Positions 53,342-62,293 of a DNA stretch of 64,000 nucleotides are shown here, piece by piece. The notes beneath the pieces were generated by a model. The model had not been told where the DNA came from and searched no databases. It worked only from the letters and a program-made list of their open reading frames with translations. The stretch lies in assembly GCA_025934695.1 (NCBI GenBank), contig JAICWS010000004.1, positions 124,001 to 188,000 on the forward strand, written 5' to 3'. Made by a program: the position numbers and the translations under genes. This stretch comes from Alphaproteobacteria bacterium (lineage in GTDB: Bacteria > Pseudomonadota > Alphaproteobacteria > Micavibrionales > UBA2020). Each line of letters begins with the position of its first letter. The first letter of the stretch is position 1.

Positions 53342-55482
53342 ATCTTCAGCCGTCCGCGCCGTTCGAAAAATGCGCCCGCCGCCCAGAGGACGAGCGCGCC
53401 GAGCGCCAGTATCAGGCATGGCATGAAGAACGGCGGCAGGAACGTCAGCCGCAGGGTTCCTTTCGCCTGCGGCGGCACGTCGACGCCGACGATAAGATCG
53501 TCGATGGGCCGCACATTCAACTCCTTGTCATTCAGGACGGCGCGGAATCCCGGAAAGTAAAGGCGCGCGAAAGTAATGAGCCCCGAGGAAGCGCCCTCGT
53601 TCGCGACCGTCAGCTCCTCACCATCCGGCTCCAGCCGCGTGGGGCCATCAAGAGACAGGTTTTTTGAATGCCAGGAGACCGTGCCCGGCAGCGAATTGGC
53701 CGCGGGGCGGCTGAAGCGGACGGCATTTGCTGTTTCGCGCCGCGTCCAGCGCGGCAGCGCCGCCTCGGCCATATGCGACGCCAGGCCTTTCTCGGCGACG
53801 ACCGTGCCGACCTTGATGAGGTCGAAGTAAGTCGCGCCCGTTTCCTTGTCATGCGCCGTCAGCGGCTTCAGCGGGAAAGGGCAGCGCGCGCTCTCATAGC
53901 CGGTGCAGCCGAAAAAACTCTCCCAGTTCTTGTGGGCGAGCGAGGAATAGCCGTTGATGACGTCGATGCCATAGTACACGCCCATGGCGGAGGGAAGATA
54001 TTCCGCTTCATCCTGTTTGTTCGGAGGCCCGTTAAACGAGCCTGAATAGAGGGTATAATCGACGCGGTCGGCGGCAGCGGCAGCGGCGGGCGGCGTCGCA
54101 TTGCGTTTTCCCAAGTCCTCGAACATCGCGGGGAACATGAAAACGATCAGCAGCAAGGTGACGATGGACGATGCGCCCAGAAAGGCGGGCAGCCAGGTTT
54201 TACGCGCCGCCACTTCAGGCAGCAGGAGGATCCACACCGCGATCATCAGGACGAGATTGAGCGCGTTCATCGCGTGATGCGCATTGTTGATAATGGAGAT
54301 CAGCGTCGTGACGGCCAAGGCTCCCAGCGCCAGCAGCATGCGGCGCGGTGTCGTTAAAATCTTTCTGTCGTCAACGATGACGAACAGGGTCAGCAGCAGG
54401 CCCAGCTGCACGTCGGGGAGCCAGCGCATCGGAAAACGCAAGGGTCCCAGTTGCGCGGCACTGGTGGACAGAAAGATAAATCCTGCCGCGATGAACAGCA
54501 GTTCTCGCGGCAATTTGATCCGGCGCAGATCCACCAGCAACAGCAGCGGCAGCGCATACCAGGCCATGAAAAAGAACGGGAACGCCATGTGCTGATCGGC
54601 AAAGAAGATCGTGAGCGGCGGCTGCCAGGCGGGATTGCTGAAGTTTAGAAGGTCCACGAAGCTCGGCGTGAACAACCCATGCGCGACGAAACCGGAAGCG
54701 CGCGCCGTCCAGGGCAAAGCTACGGCGGCGGGCACGACGACCGGCAGGCACAGCGCCACGCCGAGCGCTCCCGCCCAGACCAGGCGAAAGGCGTTGCGCC
54801 GCGATTTTGCGAACTCTTCAAAAAACAGGACCGCCATCACGACGGCGAGGGCGACATCGGTATGCGGCCATCCCGCGCTTACCGACAGGTAAATGAATAC
54901 GGCGGATTGGAGGATAAGCGGGCAGACAGGCGCGGGTGTTCCCACCAGCCGTTTCATGGCGGCCCAGGCGAACAGCATCCAGGCGGTCGAGGTCGCGCCC
55001 GGATGCCAGTCGCCGGAATACAAATAAAGGGTGCAGATGTTGATGCCCGTCATCAAGCCGAGCAGGGCCGCGAAAGGGGGCCTGAGCCCATAGGCGCGTC
55101 CCAGCGTATAGCCGCCGCCCGTGAGCAGCAGGTTCATGATGATGGCGTAAACGAGCCCCGAGATCTCGAGATGCGTGGGGTCGATCAGCAGCGTCATCAG
55201 CAGGGAGACCGGATTATAAATACCGGTCTGCAAATCCAGCCACAGGGCGCCGCCAAAGAAAGTGCGCGTGGTCAGGAGCGGAAAGTGCCCATGCAGCAGC
55301 AGGTCCTTGATGATCAGCCCGTAAGGGAAGTACTGCGCCTGCCGGTCGTCGGTGAAGAAAAAGCGTGGATTAATGTGATAAATCGCGGCGAGCGTCACGA
55401 CCGTGCCGAGGAGCGCCGCGAACAGCGGAACAAGATGCGCTGCCGTTGCCTTGATCTTTCCGGTAAAGGGGGTCGAATGCAA
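53338..55482 (-). CDS. YfhO-like multipass membrane protein, paralogue 3
   Basis: 714 residues from a TTG start at 55482, with GAGAAAGG upstream. Same layout as the pair at 30-34 kb: FFTDDRQAQYFPYG in the first loop, SAGWPHTDVALAVVMAVLF near 210, and YFPGFRAVLNDKELNVRPIDDLIVG near the end. Sequence is clearly diverged from that pair and closer to paralogue 4. Likely GT-C type sugar transferase using a polyprenyl phosphate donor; substrate unknown. 75 bases separate it from paralogue 4. Confidence 0.78.
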   Translation of the reverse strand: MHSTPFTGKIKATAAHLVPLFAALLGTVVTLAAIYHINPRFFFTDDRQAQYFPYGLIIKDLLLHGHFPLLTTRTFFGGALWLDLQTGIYNPVSLLMTLLIDPTHLEISGLVYAIIMNLLLTGGGYTLGRAYGLRPPFAALLGLMTGINICTLYLYSGDWHPGATSTAWMLFAWAAMKRLVGTPAPVCPLILQSAVFIYLSVSAGWPHTDVALAVVMAVLFFEEFAKSRRNAFRLVWAGALGVALCLPVVVPAAVALPWTARASGFVAHGLFTPSFVDLLNFSNPAWQPPLTIFFADQHMAFPFFFMAWYALPLLLLVDLRRIKLPRELLFIAAGFIFLSTSAAQLGPLRFPMRWLPDVQLGLLLTLFVIVDDRKILTTPRRMLLALGALAVTTLISIINNAHHAMNALNLVLMIAVWILLLPEVAARKTWLPAFLGASSIVTLLLIVFMFPAMFEDLGKRNATPPAAAAAADRVDYTLYSGSFNGPPNKQDEAEYLPSAMGVYYGIDVINGYSSLAHKNWESFFGCTGYESARCPFPLKPLTAHDKETGATYFDLIKVGTVVAEKGLASHMAEAALPRWTRRETANAVRFSRPAANSLPGTVSWHSKNLSLDGPTRLEPDGEELTVANEGASSGLITFARLYFPGFRAVLNDKELNVRPIDDLIVGVDVPPQAKGTLRLTFLPPFFMPCLILALGALVLWAAGAFFERRGRLKI

Positions 55483-55557
55483 AAGGAGCAGCCTTTCTCG
55501 CCGCGCGCGACGTTATAAATAATATCATAATGGAAAGGCCCGAAAAGCCAAGGCAGG

Positions 55558-57702
55558 TCAAAGGCGCTTCAGGCGCCCTATCTTCTCCAGGAACGCAGCC
55601 ACGGCCCAGAGCAGAAGGGCCAGGGCCGCCAGTGCGAGGCTATGCCCCAGGAGCGGCGGCAGGAACGTCAGCCGCAGGGTGCCCGCGGCACGCGGCGGCA
55701 CCTCGACGCCGACGACGAGATCATCCACGGCGCGCACGTTGAGCTCCTGATCGTTCAGAAATGCTCGAAAGCCCGGAAAGAACAGGCGCGCAAACGTGAT
55801 TAACCCCCGCCCGGCGCCGCTGTTTTTGACGGTCAGGCTCTCGCCGTCGGGCTCCATCTGCGCAGACCCGCCGAGAGACACGTCTTTCGAATGCCATGAC
55901 ACGGTTCCCGGCAACGGGTTGCCTGGCGGCCGGGTGAAGTGAATGGAGTTGGCCATCTCCTGCTGCTTCCAGCGCGCCAGCGTCGCTCCCGCGCGGCGCG
56001 CGGCTTCGCCTTTTTCGGCCGCGACGGTGTCGATTTTCACGAGGTCGAGATAGGACGCTTTCGTCTCCGGACCGGACCGGCGCAGCAGCGACACGTCGAT
56101 GACGCAGAAGGGCGTCTCCAGACTCTTGCAGCCGAAAATCCGGCTCCAGCTCCTGTAGGTGACCGACGAATAACCGGCGACGGAAGGGACGCCGTAATAT
56201 ATCCCCGTCGCGGCGGGCAGATATTCCGTTTCGTCCTGATGGTTCGGCAACACCACGAAGGCCCCTGAGTAAAGCGTATAAGCGACGCGGTTTTCCAAGG
56301 GCGGTGGTGCGGGCGGCGTTTGGGCGCTTTTGCCCAGATCCAGGTACGGTGGCACCTGCGCGACGATCGCCAGCACGATCATGACGGACGTCGCGCCCAG
56401 GAATGCCGGCAGCCAGGCGCCGCGCGTCACCACGAGGGGCAGCAGGTCGATGAAGATCGCGGTCAGCAGCGCCAGGCTCAGGAGCCCCGGCGCGACGTGC
56501 GGGTTGACCGCGAAGGCCGTCAGCGTGGTCAGGGCGAGCACGCCGAAAACCAGCAGCATGCGCGGCAGGGTCACCGTGAACGCGCTTTTCTGGATGGCCG
56601 AAAACAAGGCCAGCAGCAGGCACATCTGCAAATCGGGGAGCCAGCGCATGGGAAATCGAAGCGGGCCCAGCTGGCCTGCCTGCGTCGTCAATAGTGCAAG
56701 CACGGCCGCGACAATGAGAACATCCGCTGGCCATTTCAGGCGCCGCATGTCCGTCAGCATCAACAGCGGCAGCGCATACCAGGCAATGAAGAAGAATGGA
56801 CAGGGCGCATGCTGGCCGGGCACGAACCACGACAGGTCGGGAAACCAGGCGGGGTTGCTGAAGTTCAGAAGGTCAGCCATCTTCGGCATGAACAGGCCTT
56901 CGCGGGTGACGTTGAATGGGCGCGCGATCCACTGCTGCGCCGCCAGGACGGGAAGCATGACGGGCAGACACAAGGCCGCGCCCAAAGCGCCCGCCCAGAC
57001 AAGGCGCAGGGCATTGCGCCGTGACGTTAAAAATTCCCGGCAGAACATGACGAACATCACGACGGCCAATGTCACGTCATTATGCGGCCATCCCGCGCTG
57101 ACCGAAAGAAAGATGAAGGCGGCGGAGCTGAGGATCAGGAGGCAGATGCGCGAATGCGCCTCCAGGAGTTTCTTCATCGACGCCCAGGCGAACATGAGCC
57201 AGGCCATCGACGTCGCGCCGGGGTGCCAGTCGGCCGAATTGATATAGAGAGTGTAAAAATTAAGGCCGGTCATGAGGCCCAGCAGGGCCGCGAAGGAAGG
57301 CTCGAGGCGATAGGCGCGCCCAAGCGCATAGGCGCCGGCCGCGAGCAGCGCGTTCATGATGATGGCGTACCAGAGTCCCGACACATCGAGGTGCGCGGGA
57401 TCGATCAGGAGCGTCATGACCAGAGCCAGCGGGTTATAGATGCCGTTCTGTGGGTCGAGCCAGAGCGCGCCGCCGAAGAAAGTCCGCGTGGTCACGAACG
57501 GAAAATGTCCGTGCAGCAGCATGTCCTTGATGACGAGCCCGTAGGGAAAATACTGGGTCTGGCGGTCGTCCGCGAAGAAAAAGCGGTGATTGATCCCGTA
57601 AATCGCCAGCAGCGTTCCGATCACGCCCAGAAGGGCGATAAGCAGCGGAAAATACTGCGGCGCCGCTGTATTCAATCTGCTGCCCCCGGGGATCAAATTC
57701 AA
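55558..57702 (-). CDS. YfhO-like multipass membrane protein, paralogue 4
   Basis: 714 residues if started at TTG 57702, six bases after GAGAAAGGG; this length matches paralogue 3 exactly. The longer open frame to 58227 overlaps anmK antisense and is rejected. Marker stretches: FFFADDRQTQYFPYG, SAGWPHNDVTLAVVMFVMF near 210, and FFPGFRAFLNDQELNVRAVDDLVVG near 655. Forms a second tandem pair with paralogue 3. Confidence 0.78.
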   Translation of the reverse strand: MNLIPGGSRLNTAAPQYFPLLIALLGVIGTLLAIYGINHRFFFADDRQTQYFPYGLVIKDMLLHGHFPFVTTRTFFGGALWLDPQNGIYNPLALVMTLLIDPAHLDVSGLWYAIIMNALLAAGAYALGRAYRLEPSFAALLGLMTGLNFYTLYINSADWHPGATSMAWLMFAWASMKKLLEAHSRICLLILSSAAFIFLSVSAGWPHNDVTLAVVMFVMFCREFLTSRRNALRLVWAGALGAALCLPVMLPVLAAQQWIARPFNVTREGLFMPKMADLLNFSNPAWFPDLSWFVPGQHAPCPFFFIAWYALPLLMLTDMRRLKWPADVLIVAAVLALLTTQAGQLGPLRFPMRWLPDLQMCLLLALFSAIQKSAFTVTLPRMLLVFGVLALTTLTAFAVNPHVAPGLLSLALLTAIFIDLLPLVVTRGAWLPAFLGATSVMIVLAIVAQVPPYLDLGKSAQTPPAPPPLENRVAYTLYSGAFVVLPNHQDETEYLPAATGIYYGVPSVAGYSSVTYRSWSRIFGCKSLETPFCVIDVSLLRRSGPETKASYLDLVKIDTVAAEKGEAARRAGATLARWKQQEMANSIHFTRPPGNPLPGTVSWHSKDVSLGGSAQMEPDGESLTVKNSGAGRGLITFARLFFPGFRAFLNDQELNVRAVDDLVVGVEVPPRAAGTLRLTFLPPLLGHSLALAALALLLWAVAAFLEKIGRLKRL

Positions 57703-57774
57703 GGAATTCCCTTTCTCGTTCCGCAGCAATATATTAATGTAAATGAATAGCTTGGCAAGCCAAAGGCGGCGCAA

Positions 57775-58866
57775 ATGGATAAATACCGGGTCATAGGGTT
57801 GATGAGCGGCACATCGCTGGACGGCATCGATGCCGCCATCCTGACGACGGACGGCGAAGGGTTCATCCAGCGCGAGGGATTCCTGACCGTGCCCTACGAA
57901 GACAGTCTGCGCCAGCGCATACGCGCATGCCTCAATATTCCGCCCGAATGCGTCAACACAGTGACGGATGTGGAGCGCGACATTACCATCGCCCATGCCG
58001 ATGCGGTCAAGATGCTTATGCAGCGCGAAGGGCTGAAGCCCTCCGACGTGAACCTGATCGGCTTCCACGGCCAGACCATTGCTCATGACCCGGCGCGCAA
58101 ATTCACCTGCCAGCTGGGCGACGGCGAACTGCTGGCGAAACTGACCGGGATCGAGGTGGTGAACGACTTTCGCACCGCCGACGTGAACGCGGGCGGGCAG
58201 GGTGCGCCTTTGCTGCCCATCTATCATGCCGCGCTGGCGGGCGACCGCGAAAAGCCGGTCGTGTTCCTGAATATCGGCGGCGTCGCCAACATCACCTATA
58301 TCGGCGCGAAGGGCGAAGTCATCGCCTTCGATACCGGCCCCGGCAACGCGCTGCTCGACGACTGGATGCTCAAGAAATTCCGCCGCCGCTATGACGAGGG
58401 GGGGCGGCTATCCTCGCGCGGCACGGTGAACGAAGCGGTGCTGAAAGAGCTGCTGTCGAATCCCTTCTTCGACGCGAAGCCGCCGAAGTCGCTGGACCGC
58501 AATGCTTTCGTCTCGCAGGCCTGGAAAGACCTGAGCCCGGCGGACGGCGCGGCCACGCTGGCCGCCTTCACCGTCGGGGGCATCGTCCATGCCCTGCGTT
58601 TCCTGCCCGAAAAGCCCAAAGCCTGGATCGTCTCGGGCGGCGGGCGGCTGAATCGCGCCTTCATAACCTCGCTCCACAACAAGCTCAAAGTGCCGGTCGT
58701 CCTGATCGAGGAATTGGGCATGAACGGCGACGCGATCGAGGCAGAAGGTTTTGCCTATATGGCCGTGCGCAGCATCCGCGGCCTGCCCATCAGCTTCCCC
58801 TATACGACCGGCGCGCCCAAACCCATGACGGGCGGCAAGCTCAACCGCATCCCCGACGCGGCATGA
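57775..58866 (+). CDS. anmK: Anhydro-N-acetylmuramic acid kinase
   Basis: 363 residues. N-terminal GLMSGTSLDGIDAAIL (about 8-24) is the ATPase/phosphate loop; GFHGQTIAHDP near 102 and VFLNIGGVANITYIG near 162 and FDTGPGNALLDDW near 184 are family hallmarks. It phosphorylates and hydrolyses 1,6-anhydro-MurNAc to MurNAc-6-phosphate in peptidoglycan recycling. Stop overlaps tsaC start by ATGA. Confidence 0.93.
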   Translation: MDKYRVIGLMSGTSLDGIDAAILTTDGEGFIQREGFLTVPYEDSLRQRIRACLNIPPECVNTVTDVERDITIAHADAVKMLMQREGLKPSDVNLIGFHGQTIAHDPARKFTCQLGDGELLAKLTGIEVVNDFRTADVNAGGQGAPLLPIYHAALAGDREKPVVFLNIGGVANITYIGAKGEVIAFDTGPGNALLDDWMLKKFRRRYDEGGRLSSRGTVNEAVLKELLSNPFFDAKPPKSLDRNAFVSQAWKDLSPADGAATLAAFTVGGIVHALRFLPEKPKAWIVSGGGRLNRAFITSLHNKLKVPVVLIEELGMNGDAIEAEGFAYMAVRSIRGLPISFPYTTGAPKPMTGGKLNRIPDAA

Positions 58867-59858
58867 CCGAGATCCTCGAAGCGACCACCGGCAATATCGC
58901 GAAGGCCGCCGCGCGCCTCAAAGAGGGCGGCCTCGTGGCCTTTCCGACCGAGACCGTGTATGGCCTCGGCGCGGACGCGACGAATGACCGCGCGGTCGCC
59001 GCCATTTTCGAAGCCAAGGGCCGTCCTTCCTTTAATCCCGTCATCGTGCATGTGAACGACCGGGCCGAAGCCGACCGGATCGTGGAATTCACCAAGTCGG
59101 CGGCGCTGCTCGCCTCCGTCTTCTGGCCCGGGCCGTTGACGCTGATTTTGCCGCGCAAAGAAAGCTCCGGCCTGTCGCTGCTGACCAGCGCGGGCTTGCC
59201 GACGCAGGCGGTGCGCGCGCCTAGCCATCCGGTCGCCCGCGACCTGATCAAGGCCTTGGGCAAGCCCATCGCCGCGCCCAGTGCCAATGCCTCGGGTTCT
59301 TTAAGCCCGACGACGCCGCAGCATGTGGCGCAGAGCTTGGGAGACCGCGCCGGCCTCGTCCTGGCGGGTGGAAAATCGGCCGTGGGGCTTGAATCGACGG
59401 TCGTCGACCTCTCGGGTCCGGTGCCGGTCCTGCTTCGCCCCGGCGCGGTGACGCTGGAAGACCTCAAGATGCATGTCGGCGATGTTCAGGTGGAACTGGA
59501 AGCGAAGGGGGAGAAGCCCAAATCGCCGGGCCAGCTGTTGCGGCATTATGCGCCGAAGACGCCCCTGCGCCTGCGGGCGGTCGACGTGAAGCCGGGCGAG
59601 GCGCTGCTCGCCTTCGGCCCGATCCGCTTCATGGGGCTGCAAGGCGGCGGCGCGGCCAAAGACATGCCGCCCGAGATGCGCATGAACTTGAGCGAAAACC
59701 GCGACCTGACCGAGGCGGCGGCGAATCTATTCTCGATGCTGCATCAGCTCGATGCGCGCGGATTCCAGGGCATCGCCGTGATGGATATTCCCGAGACCGG
59801 TCTCGGCCTCGCCATCAACGACCGGCTGCGGCGGGCCGCCGGCGCGCAGAAAGCCTGA
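58863..59858 (+). CDS. L-threonylcarbamoyladenylate synthase (Sua5 type)
   Basis: 331 residues: a YrdC domain (about 10-195: GGLVAFPTETVYGLGADATND, KGRPSFNPVIVHV, PSANASGSLSPTTPQHV) followed by a Sua5 C-terminal domain (GQLLRHYAPKTPLRL near 220 to the end). It makes threonylcarbamoyl-AMP for t6A37 in tRNAs. It is the long Sua5 form, not the short TsaC. Coupled to anmK; ends exactly next to the convergent acyltransferase stop. Confidence 0.92.
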   Translation: MTEILEATTGNIAKAAARLKEGGLVAFPTETVYGLGADATNDRAVAAIFEAKGRPSFNPVIVHVNDRAEADRIVEFTKSAALLASVFWPGPLTLILPRKESSGLSLLTSAGLPTQAVRAPSHPVARDLIKALGKPIAAPSANASGSLSPTTPQHVAQSLGDRAGLVLAGGKSAVGLESTVVDLSGPVPVLLRPGAVTLEDLKMHVGDVQVELEAKGEKPKSPGQLLRHYAPKTPLRLRAVDVKPGEALLAFGPIRFMGLQGGGAAKDMPPEMRMNLSENRDLTEAAANLFSMLHQLDARGFQGIAVMDIPETGLGLAINDRLRRAAGAQKA

Positions 59859-60929
59859 TTATTTCTCTTCCGCCACTCGGTCCTCGTCGATCAGCCCGCG
59901 CAGCCACTGGCGCGCCGGGTCTTCGATAAGGTTGTAACAGGCGACCGCCGCGGCGATGAGGCCGACGGTTTCCATCGCGAAATCCGCGCTGAAAAAAGGA
60001 TGACCCTCGAGCCGCGTATGCTTCACCTTGGACACCATCTCGAGGTAAATCCACTGCAGCATGTAGAGCGAGTAGGAAATCGTGCCGAGATAGACGAGCG
60101 CGCGGTTTGAAAACAGATAGTGCCCCCAGCTGCGGATATTGGCCAGCGCGTAGATCAGGACGGTCCCTAAGCCGATGACGGCGATGTCGGGGACATGCAC
60201 GTCGCGCGATTTCGCCCAGGCCTCGCCCGCCACGGCGGCGACCGCCAGGACGGCCAGCGCGTCCCACGGCAGTTTTTCAAGGAATTTGCGGCGATAGAGG
60301 TTATGCAGGCAGACGCCGATGGCAAAGTCGAGGATCCCGCGCGGCAGGGACGAGAAGGGCAGCGTCATATCGTGGATGCTTTGCCCGACGAACTTCAGGT
60401 ACGACTGCCAGAGGACGAAACAGGAGGCGAGGATCAGCATGTTGAAGAAAATCTTCTGCCGCTCGGAATAAATGGCGCAGGCGAAGAACGGGAAGAGAAG
60501 GTAGATCAGCCATTCGACGCTGATCGACCAGTCCGGCGCATTCCAGAGCTGGTTGTTCGACCAGCCCCAGGACTGCATAAGCAGCACGTGCTGCAGGAAG
60601 TCGGTGAAAGTCGCGCGCTCGCCCTGGAAATTGACGAAAATCAGCAGCAGCAGGATGTAGAGCGGATAAATACGCGCCAGGCGCAGCTGCAGGAACCGTC
60701 CGACGTTCTTCTTCACCTCGGCATAGGTCGGGAAGGCATCGAAATGCGCATAGCTGATGATGAAGCCCGAGAGGATGAAGAAGAAATCGAGACCGTAATA
60801 CCCGTCCTCCGCGAACTGCCGGAAAAAGGCACTGCCGGTCGTCAGGTTGGAGCGGTGATACAGGTAGACCCACAGGGCGGCCAGTCCCCGGATCGAAGTC
60901 AGCGGTTTGAGTGTCTGCGCATTGTCCAT
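59859..60929 (-). CDS. Acyltransferase 3 family membrane protein
   Basis: 356 residues with about ten hydrophobic segments. The N-terminal LTSIRGLAALWVYLYHRSN has the family's R and the catalytic-type His; FFILSGFIISYAH near 50 and WSISVEWLIYLLFPFFA near 135 are typical. These OafA-like enzymes transfer acetyl or other acyl groups to surface polysaccharides or lipids. A short charged tail ends EDRVAEEK. Likely acts on the same envelope glycans as the other surface genes (inference). Confidence 0.88.
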   Translation of the reverse strand: MDNAQTLKPLTSIRGLAALWVYLYHRSNLTTGSAFFRQFAEDGYYGLDFFFILSGFIISYAHFDAFPTYAEVKKNVGRFLQLRLARIYPLYILLLLIFVNFQGERATFTDFLQHVLLMQSWGWSNNQLWNAPDWSISVEWLIYLLFPFFACAIYSERQKIFFNMLILASCFVLWQSYLKFVGQSIHDMTLPFSSLPRGILDFAIGVCLHNLYRRKFLEKLPWDALAVLAVAAVAGEAWAKSRDVHVPDIAVIGLGTVLIYALANIRSWGHYLFSNRALVYLGTISYSLYMLQWIYLEMVSKVKHTRLEGHPFFSADFAMETVGLIAAAVACYNLIEDPARQWLRGLIDEDRVAEEK

Positions 60930-61048
60930 GTGCTTAGAATCCCCGAAGGATTCATTCTAGAACCTCGGGCGCCGTCCTGCATCAGAAGACTCTTGTATTT
61001 GCCATAAACTCCATTATACTGCCTTGAACCGATGCAAGGACAACAGCC

Positions 61049-61369
61049 GTGACAGCGGACAAAAAATTGGACCAGGAAGTCGCCACGCTCTTCAGCGAAG
61101 TGCGCCAGCGTTTCACGCAGGCGGCGGCATGGTATCCCGAATCTGGCATCAAGGACCTCTTCAACCGCAGCGTCGACGCGATCGACGCGGCCGCCGCCAA
61201 GCCTGGCGATTTCTCCAACCCCGACAAGGCGCAAAGCGCGCGCGAAGCCTGCCTGCTGATCGCCTACCTGGAAGACGATGCGCAGCGTTATCACGACCGC
61301 GACGTGCTGAACGAATTCGCGGAAGCCAAGCCCAAGCTGGAACGCATCGAAAAGCTGGTCGGGCGCTGA
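61049..61369 (+). CDS. Small helical hypothetical protein
   Basis: GTG start behind AAGGA. 106 residues, predicted all helical and acidic (DKKLDQEVATLFSEVRQRFTQAAAWYPESG..., DVLNEFAEAKPKLERIEKLVGR). No motif, signal or membrane segment. Function unknown. Confidence 0.6.
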   Translation: MTADKKLDQEVATLFSEVRQRFTQAAAWYPESGIKDLFNRSVDAIDAAAAKPGDFSNPDKAQSAREACLLIAYLEDDAQRYHDRDVLNEFAEAKPKLERIEKLVGR

Positions 61370-61399
61370 AGGCCAAAATTTGCCGGATAAGAGCAGGTC

Positions 61400-62233
61400 C
61401 TACTTCAGCGTCATCGCCGCGACTTTGAACGGAGGCAGCAGGGTGCCGGCCTTTTCCAGCGTGTCCTTGATGATGGGCAGGTCGGGCGCGTGGAAATCGG
61501 TCATCAGTTCATTGTAGTCGAGCGTGCCCGATTGGTCCTTGTCGTAGGCCGCCAGCAGCGCGTCCGCGACGGCCTTGGCTTGCGGCGCGGAATCATGGAT
61601 CAGCGTCAGGGCTTCCTGCGAGGTCAGAGTCTTCTTGTCGGCCAGCGCCGCGAAAATCACCGCGCTCGACACTGCGCGGCGGATTTCGGATTGGCTTAAG
61701 TGCCGGTCGCCGTTCTCGTCGGCCATCTTGAACAGCACGCCCGCGCATTCGTTGTTCACGCTGACCGTGCACTGGTCCTTGATGCGGTCGACATAGCGCA
61801 TGAAGCGCTGGAGGACTTTGGGCACGACGGCGGGCGCTTCCAGACAGCCGGTGAATTCTTCCGTGTCGTCGAGCTTGAGATCGTCCCAATTGTCCGGACT
61901 GCGCGGGCTTTCCTTCGCGTAGGCGCCGATCTTGAGAATCGCATCGTTCTCGAGGCGCGCCGGCGTATCCGTCCCGGACAGGTCGAAGACGAAATAATCC
62001 TGCTTCCGGCTGCTGAGGCTGGCAGGCATGAGTGTCATGTCGTCGGCAGTCGATTTCAGGTAGAAATAGCGGCTGATAATGAGGGCGGTATCGTAGTTGC
62101 CGCAATCGGGAGAAGCCCAGTTCCGCTGAACTTTTTTGGGCATTTCGTCGGAGGCTTGAGCTTTTTGGATATTCCAGCTATATAAGATTGCAATAAGGAA
62201 AATAAAAAGGGGGATTCCCGCGCGGGTCTGCAT
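61400..62233 (-). CDS. Secreted EF-hand calcium-binding protein
   Basis: 277 residues with a signal peptide (hydrophobic core 8-20, cleavage near AQA-SD at 28). Two canonical 12-residue EF-hand loops: D172 to E183 (DENGDRHLSQSE) and D231 to E242 (DKDQSGTLDYNE), each flanked by helices. The domain before them (30-165) has four Cys that could form disulfides and no recognised family. Periplasmic calcium sensing or binding is likely; partner unknown. Confidence 0.78.
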   Translation of the reverse strand: MQTRAGIPLFIFLIAILYSWNIQKAQASDEMPKKVQRNWASPDCGNYDTALIISRYFYLKSTADDMTLMPASLSSRKQDYFVFDLSGTDTPARLENDAILKIGAYAKESPRSPDNWDDLKLDDTEEFTGCLEAPAVVPKVLQRFMRYVDRIKDQCTVSVNNECAGVLFKMADENGDRHLSQSEIRRAVSSAVIFAALADKKTLTSQEALTLIHDSAPQAKAVADALLAAYDKDQSGTLDYNELMTDFHAPDLPIIKDTLEKAGTLLPPFKVAAMTLK

Positions 62234-62293
62234 ATTGCACCTGATATAACAAGGCCTTATTCTGCCCGGACGCGAGCAACCACATAAAGAATT

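Noticed and set aside
57703-58227. N-terminal extension of YfhO-like paralogue 4
   Set aside because: It lies antisense to anmK; TTG 57702 has a ribosome site and gives the length of the paralogue.
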